From: Tricholoma matsutake
Lineage: Eukaryota; Basidiomycota; Agaricomycetes; Agaricales; Tricholomataceae
Length of the DNA: 64,000 nucleotides
Direction of reading: 5' to 3'
Assembly (NCBI GenBank): GCA_026075535.2
Contig: AP026541.1
Coordinates: 3,968,001-4,032,000, forward strand
Of the stretch, positions 58,148 to 64,000 are shown piece by piece (position 1 is the stretch's first letter; every line of letters starts with the position of its first letter). The notes under the pieces were generated by a model, which was not told the DNA's origin, did not search any database, and saw only the letters and a list, made by a program, of their open reading frames with translations. The position numbers and the translations under genes were made by a program.

Positions 58148-59798
58148 GACTCGGACTCTAGTAGGATGGCACTGGCATGATGCTCAGCCTCGAGGTCAGC
58201 TTGTTGATTACTGATGTTCACACACCTCATCACTCAGCATCACTCAGCAGCCAAAGAAAGAAATGCAAAATTTATTGAATTTCTGCTACCGAACATAGTC
58301 TTATTACCTGAGCTATAATTTTTTTTTGTACAGCTATATGACATCATAAAAGTAACAACAACACACCTAATTACCTTTCCCATGTGATTTTATTCATATA
58401 ACAGCCCAAATGAGTGTGACTACAAACTACAAATTACAAACTAAAAACTGCAACTTGAATGCATGTCCTTTCGGTTTTGGCCATATCTCAGTCAAATCTG
58501 GACGGAATTGCTTAAATGTTGGATCAGTCTATGGAGTATTACAATCTCTATCCATGAATATAATGTATCTGAGGTAATGGTCATATTTGTTGAGATACAT
58601 ATGGGTTATTTGACACAATAAATTTTATGACAAAAGACTGGTCCAAACCAGTCTTTTTTCAGTCCATGGACCGATTAGGACCAGTCCTAAAAGGTCCGGT
58701 TGCAGTCCTCCAAATATTTGGGTTGGTCCTAGACCGGTTGCATTGCCAGTTGCCCCATTTGGAAGTCAAAAACTGGACCAGACTGGACCTTTAAACACTA
58801 TCCAAAATTGAGAAAGATATTTCTACTTCTTTGTAAAGAGCTGCAGGAGTCTGACATTCCAAGTTGTACCACAATATGCACCCATATTGAACAAGCTTAT
58901 GAAGAACACATGAAGCTGCTTAAAGAAGAAATGCTGGTAAATTAATTTTTCAAATTTTGAAATATATACTAAAATCAGAATTTCATAGAAATCAGTGGGA
59001 AAAATATCATTTACCACTGATACCTGGACTGATCCAAACCAGACATGTTTTATGGCTGTGACTGCACACTGGATTGAGGCTGTGGTAGAGAAGGAATCTA
59101 GTGGCCCTCAGAAAAAACTTTGACTTTGATCAGATCTTGTAGGATTTCACAAACTTCCTGGACATCACACAGGTGAACATCTGGTGCATTGTTTTCTGTT
59201 CATTACTGAACACTTAAATATTACTCAAAAGGTAAGTAGAAAATTTATATTTTTAGACTGACAGACTCTAATAGCATCTTAGATTGGATGGATTACCTGT
59301 GACAATGCATCCAACAACACCATGTTGAGATGTCTGACAACTCTGTTGGATTATATAATCTGTCACTGCTTAACACAATGGGCAAGCCTTGAGGCAGTTG
59401 ATTCATAGTTGATTCATGTTTGACTCGTGTTTGACTGGTAGTTGTCATTTGTAGTGATGTAATATACTTTAGTAATAACATGAGTGGCATTGACACTGAA
59501 TGTTTATCATCCAGTTCATGCCAAGTTCATGCTATAGTTTTAGCTGAAAACTTTATTCTGTACTTCAATAAACAATTTTATTATTTCTGATCAGAACTAT
59601 GATACATTGCTGCCAGAGGTGTTGAGGGTGTTGACAACTCAACACGGTGAGTTCGGCAGGTTCTGACGCATCACATGATCATGCTTGTGGCAATTTTGAG
59701 TTCCTTTGTTCTTGATGCATTCGTGCATACTCATCTTCTGGCTTTACTGGATACCTGGACTCTTTATTCCATCATCTTCTATTGACTCTGAAACTACA

Positions 59799-61812
59799 AT
59801 GGATCCTCGTGCGAGTTCTAGTTCAGGGGAGGCTGGCCCATCTCAGGCTGGACTTGGCAAGTGCAAGCGTTCTCTGAGCAACATGAACCCTGGTTCAAGA
59901 GCTTTGCAAGCAAAGAAAGCCTGCAAAGCCTTTGCAAAGCAACCCAAGAAGCCCAAGAGGCCTAGTGATTGGCACATGAGAAAAGGAGAGGTACCAAAGG
60001 AGGCTGAGAAGACAAAAGTGCACATTCATTGTATTCAAGCACTTTAAAGTCTAAATCACTTTCAGGCTGCACTTGAGCTTCATCTCTGTGTCCTTTGGGG
60101 CTTACCACACCAGACTACTGTCCCCCCCAAGGTCACAGAAGATGACAAAGTACCCTTCACCCACCTATAAGGGCAACCTGAGCCTCTAGCAAAGGGAAAT
60201 CCGAAGTTAAAATTATGCTACATAATACAGGGATTGGGGGTGCACCTAGCAAAGGGAAATCCGAAGAGAAAACTCTAAGGATCCCCTTGCTGATGCCCAG
60301 TATATGTGAAGACGACAAAAATCAAATATAACCTAAAAATAGAAAAAGGCGGAGATAGGCGGATCAAGGCCGCCGAATGACATCATACCAAGGGGTATGT
60401 GTCGGAAGGGGTACTCCGCCTCTAAATATAAAAGTGTCAACATATACAAACATGATAGCAAGGGAAAATTAGTAATAAAATCCGGAAAAATCATAGAAAA
60501 TGAAGAATAGAAGGAAATGAGGTGGGGAAAAATATGGGACGAACATAAAAAATAGGAAAAACACACAGGGCACCCCCCTCGTCCCCTTACACCACCGCTT
60601 TACCTCTGAAGCACAGTTGCAGAACTCTGTCACAGCCAGTCTTGATGACAACTCAGCTAGCATTCAGGGCACCCAAATGAAAGTGCGCGAGTTCCTTAAC
60701 TCTATCTCAGACTCAGTTGGGATTATTGCCAACAATATCAAGCGCATTCCGGAATCCCATCTGTTGCTCATGTTCAGGTCAGTGGCATGCCTTGGGCTTC
60801 AACAGTGGGCACCTGATGTCTTGGGTAATGATCTGGAGTCTATGTATAGTCTCCTCCATGAGCACATTGCCCTCAAGACATTTGAGCAGGTCTTGGGTGC
60901 ATTTGGATACTCTCACATGGGAATGAACCTGTCGTGTGTCAATGATTTTGCACTTATGTGTAAACTTTATCGAAGCTTTGTTTTCTCATATATGCATGGT
61001 ATTGCCAAGTCAGAGGCAAAGAATCCAGGAAGTGTTGCAAAAGCAAAGCAGATGACCAGAGTATGGAAATGACGTAGTGTGGTATGTAATTCCTGGAATT
61101 CTGTATATGCCATTTGCAGATTGTATTTACTAATAAACCTTGATAGCTTGCTGATGGCAGGATGGACATGTTCAGGGCACGTGGTTTCAATAAACATGTT
61201 GTGGCCTTGGCTAGAGAGAATGAGGCCCATTCAGATGATGAGTTGGCCAAAGGGAATGCTGAGTCAGTTGATGCGGTGTACCACATCAAGGAGAAGGAGG
61301 GATGTTCAACAAAAGTTACTACATTCTTTAGAATGGCTGATCAAGAGCGCAAGCAGATGAATAGAAGCAAAAGAAGACACCTTAAGTTGGCCAATCTTTG
61401 TTTTTCTTTTTACATTTGACTGATTCTATTTATGTGTAGACTGGAGCGACGCCGTGAAGACCCCCCCATGCCAAAGTTATCTGAGCTCACTGCTCTCCCA
61501 AAGAAAGTACCAATTGATTGGTTTGATCCTATCTATTGGAACAATCTTTCTCTCCATGAGCATGCCCGATATGTCAAGAATGGTACTTATGTTGCTCTGC
61601 CACCTGCAGAGCTCTGTGCCAGCTGGGATGAGTGTGAGAAATGGAAGAGTATGCCAGAGAAGGAGTTTATGGCCAAATATGGTGATGAAGTGCAGGCAGA
61701 ATACAAGCTACCTATGCCAGACAAATTGGAACGACTCGAGCAACAGGATGATGAAGATGAGCCAGATGTATCAGGTGAGGGGTCGGGAGATGAGGGCTCA
61801 GGTGATGAATGA
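59799..61812 (+). pseudogene. Agaricomycete uncharacterised, probably transposon-associated protein
   Basis: Exons 59799-60017, 60066 to about 60161, about 60605-61081, 61147-61385 and 61440-61812 fit one frame. The N-terminal part is MDPRASSSSGEAG ... ALQAKKACKAFAKQPKKPKR and PSDWHMRKGEVPKEAEKTK; then ALELHLCVLWGL, LGLQQWAPDVLGNDLESMYS, FGYSHMGMNLSCVNDFALMC and KLYRSFVFSYMHGIAKSEA; then ELTALPKKVPIDWFDPIYWN and an acidic tail. From memory, similar multi-copy proteins occur across mushroom-forming fungi without known function. Exon 2/3 is split by a roughly 440-bp insertion (60162-60604), and TGA at 61070 stands where KRR would be expected, so this copy is broken. It converges on the TNP2-like gene. 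Confidence 0.6.
60162..60604. mobile_element. ~440-bp insertion within the gene at 59799
   Basis: The coding frame stops at CTTCACC (60155-60161) and resumes after CTTTACC (60598-60604), a probable 7-bp duplicated target with one transition. The ends TATAAGGGCAAC and, in reverse complement, TGTAAGGGGACG look like a weak inverted repeat. Inside, TAGCAAAGGGAAATCCGAAG occurs twice (60189 and 60249). Composition differs from the flanks and no protein is seen. Confidence 0.6.
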
Positions 61813-61944
61813 GATATGGGTGTTGTTTAATACATATTCTGGTTAATGGTGGTAATTGATTTACTTACCTCTTCATATTCATGCTTGCCAAGTCACTTAA
61901 TGTATTTCAAGTTAATACCATCTTTTCTATTTATCCAAAGCTTT

Positions 61945-62110
61945 TGTTACAATCTGAGACACATGAGAGACAGATGTAGGGCAAAATGGACGTGGGGAAA
62001 ATCTATGACCTGATGAAAGACAACTGTTGTGATCTGAGACATGTGAGAGATATCGATGTAGGGTAAGGCAGATAAAGGGAAAATCTATGACCTGACAAAA
62101 GACAACCGCA
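61945..62110. repeat. Two direct ~80-bp repeats
   Basis: Two copies of TCTGAGACAYRTGAGAGA ... GATGTAGGG ... GGGAAAATCTATGACCTGA ... AAAGACAAC, about 85 bp apart. No gene between 61813 and 62524 was recognised. Confidence 0.75.
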
Positions 62111-62524
62111 TGAGTAGAGCACAATATGTGCACAGAGTGAGTGAGCCATGCGGCAATATACAAGGGTGGAACAGACTTGGCTTCAGTGAGCTGTGCCTCC
62201 CTGTGCTTATGCATGTCCATAACTTCAAGGGGTGTTGTGCATGAGATGAGCAAGCTCAGAACTAATGCATGGGATTACGAGTTGCAAGTTGGTGTTAATT
62301 GATTGCAATTATCAGACTAAGGTATTACAAACAATACTATAGACTTAAATATGCAGAAACAGAACATAGGTAGTATGCTAAAGATAGCACAGAACAGAAT
62401 AAGGAAGTAGAAGCAGAACAAGATTTCAAGTTGGAAAGAAGTCAGAACAGGAAAATGAAGCATAGAATGAAGGCATAATTGTGGTTATAACAGCTATTTA
62501 CACATTGCCAGGGATGCAAAATTA

Positions 62525-63989
62525 TCAGCGCCCTCTGTTGGGAGCCCAACATACAACCAGGACCTTCCTGCCAATACCATAAGTGCCTGCTGGCCACTGG
62601 ATAGTTGTGACATGAGTGATAATATGGACAGGCTCAATAATACTAAGGTTGTGAGAGGGGAGTGCATCAACAATTTGTACCATAAATCCAGGGTGGTGTA
62701 TGAATGGTGCCTGCCTCTCCTCTTGTGTAGATAGTGATTGATGTGAGTGGACTCTTATAAAGGTGTGCATTATTCCCTCCAGCAGAAGTCTCCAAATGTT
62801 TTGAATGAATCCTGTATCATGAGCCTGTGTCAATGGATTGTAGAACTTTATAGCACTGTTTCCTTTATATGACTTTTCACAACTGAATGTGCACTCATCA
62901 TGGTGCACCTGCAAAAGATGCTGGGCTTGTGGAGGGAGAATAATGGCATTTGGCAGATGGGGAAGATCAGAGTAAGCTCGGTATGGTCTTCCTGTCTGGT
63001 GAAGATAATTAAGCAGATTGTTATAATCTACTTCAAGAAGGCAAGGTGCCTTTGCTAGAATATCTGCCACTTCTGTAGGCTGGAGAGGTACTGGATGGTC
63101 ATCCATGGCCATGTCTCCTGGCTCAAGAATATCACATAATTCTTTTAAATGATCTTCACTGTGCAGTAAAGCATCTACACGTGCTTGACAACTCATCTGA
63201 TGAAGCATTGTAAGATCTAAATCCCCTGATCTTGGTATGAGCTATCAATTTTTGAGCAAAATAATTGAAACACATACAGAGATGATAATTGGTGTTCATT
63301 TTTTGCAACTTTCCATTCATTCGTTCACCTGGAAACTCACTAAAAGAAGCCAAAGGACCCCAATATTTGAGAAGAGCACCATTATGCATTGCATAATGAT
63401 GGTTTGGCTTGGATGGACGATGTGGAAAAAGTTGTTGAATAGCAGTTCGATATTGAATATAATGCTGAGTATAGGCATCAGCATCAGCATTGGAGGTTTG
63501 ATATGCAGCTACAATATTTGTTGCTGCAACAACATGATAGAAGCAGTAGAAGTGCTGGTGGTGGAAATTTGTGGCAGTAGTCATGTACCAGAATTCAGGA
63601 ATAATGAGGGGAAAGATACATGTGAAGAGGGTGAGATATTTCTGAGCTTTGAGCTTGCCATGGCTTGCTTCACCAAGATTGGTTGGTGGTCTTTGTATCC
63701 ATGTTGGAAGAGTGATATCATGAATGCAATTTCTTATTGCTTGTAGCTCAGTTTCTGTGAAGCTAAAAGGCAAAGGGTCAACAGGAATATAGTTATCATC
63801 ATCATCATCATCATCACTGTCATCATCATCATTATCATCATCATCATCACTGTCATCATCATCATTATCATCATCATCATCATTATAATTGAAGTCATAT
63901 GCATAGGGATTTGCGTGGCTCTGTGTGGCTGTAGGTGTTGATGATGAGGATGAGTCTGATAATTCAGAAGAAGATGGTGAGGGAGACAT
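62525..63989 (-). CDS. TNP2-like (CACTA/EnSpm-related) transposase, C-terminal part
   Basis: Two exons, 63278-63989 and 62525-63216, intron GTATGTG...TTTAG. After a low-complexity acidic stretch (poly-Asp coded by ATC repeats at 63780-63890) come DITLPTWIQRPPTNLGEASH and GKLKAQKYLTLF, then VVAATNIVAAYQTSNADADA, LFPHRPSKPNHHYAMH and FPGERMNGKLQKMNTN. This string of motifs follows the DDE domain in fungal TNP2-type proteins (PSWI-x-RPP-x-NLG ... HGKLKA ... PNHH ... ER-NG-x-x-x-x-NTN). The DDE domain itself should lie to the right of the window. The ATG at 63989 is therefore doubtful as the real start. Both visible exons are open. Confidence 0.62.
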
Positions 63990-64000
63990 AGGTGGTGGTG

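Larger units (their letters stand above)
54706..58800. mobile_element. 4.1-kb DNA transposon with PIF/Harbinger-type genes and 8-bp TSD
   Basis: Inverted ends TAGTGTTTAAAGGTCCAGTC at both sides (22 bp in all). The target site is TCCAAGAT (54698-54705) and TCCAAAAT (58801-58808), seven of eight bases equal, inside a hAT exon. Subterminal regions are full of GGACCAGT and ACCGGT words. Inside are two genes facing each other: a DDE transposase (55423-56741, plus) and a Myb/SANT-like protein (58147-56871, minus), the usual two-gene set of PIF/Harbinger. That group makes 3-bp duplications, so the 8-bp one is unexpected. Confidence 0.8.
51878..59420 (+). pseudogene. hAT transposase relic 2, split by three insertions
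   Basis: Pieces on the plus strand: a Lys/Pro-rich start (MPPHKKN, frame slip in an A run at 51880); KAAKPSDKAMKSSDK (53032 on); a BED-type zinc finger WSFFTKVKGQHECVLC ... RKHLYSDHIAEWVTG (53550-53830); EYMKEGFVEAILEFIVGDDQ to 54632; then, beyond the 4.1-kb element, KELQESDIPSCTTICTHIEQ (58830) and KISFTTDTWTDPNQTCFMAV (58998), a typical hAT start of the catalytic core, DLVGFHKLPGHHTGEHLVHC (59123) and further traces to about 59420. Introns between pieces look normal. The insertions are 52317-52806, 53832-54515 and 54706-58800. Several stops; not active. Confidence 0.75.

Overview
The window looks like a transposon-rich stretch of a basidiomycete (Agaricomycete-type) genome. The host genes have many short introns of about 45-75 bp with GT...AG ends. 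The repeats are the mix typical of such fungi: chromodomain Gypsy, Copia, Helitron, hAT, PIF/Harbinger and a TNP2/CACTA-like protein. All exon joins were worked out by eye and no search was run, so family names rest on motifs I could read.

Host genes: (1) 1-2202, minus strand, the V-ATPase a subunit, partial at the left edge, with nine exons in the window including one of 20 nt; (2) 2354-3512, plus strand, an unrecognised coiled-coil gene; (3) 3583-4848, minus strand, a small protein kinase with one odd splice acceptor; (4) 29430-31626, minus strand, a second kinase with a long insert in its N-lobe; (5) 32245-32472, minus strand, a small secreted protein. Four 80-bp tandem repeats lie between genes 4 and 5. 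The remainder is mostly transposon.

Transposon layout: 6786-13667 holds a decayed coding fragment split by a complete Gypsy chromovirus (7262-13500, TSD AAAAG). 14007-28945 is a head-to-tail row of three related Helitrons (A, B, C). A carries a 1.1-kb TIR element, B a 435-bp MITE and a 1.5-kb deletion, and C a G-rich 21-bp minisatellite. 34359-45463 is a second Gypsy copy containing a Copia element. The Copia itself holds a 1.16-kb TIR element and a 594-bp LTR-like insertion, and the Gypsy 3' LTR holds a 1.17-kb insertion. 45494-47372 is an inverted-repeat element with tRNA-like sequence in both arms. 47400-50047 is a hAT transposase relic split by another TIR element and joined to a Gypsy gag zinc knuckle. 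51878-59420 is a second hAT relic split by three insertions, one of them a 4.1-kb element that encodes a PIF/Harbinger-type transposase and a Myb/SANT-like partner. 59799-61812 is a probably transposon-associated gene and 62525-63989 the C-terminal part of a TNP2-like protein.

Two themes run across the window. First, most in-frame stops are TGA where the frame or a second copy shows CGA, a pattern expected from loss of methylated CpG. Second, the non-autonomous elements between 39 and 52 kb share short palindromes, chiefly GAGCANCTGCTC followed by GGGTGG, whose arms change in a compensating way between copies. I know of no named feature that explains these, and they are my best candidate for something undescribed.
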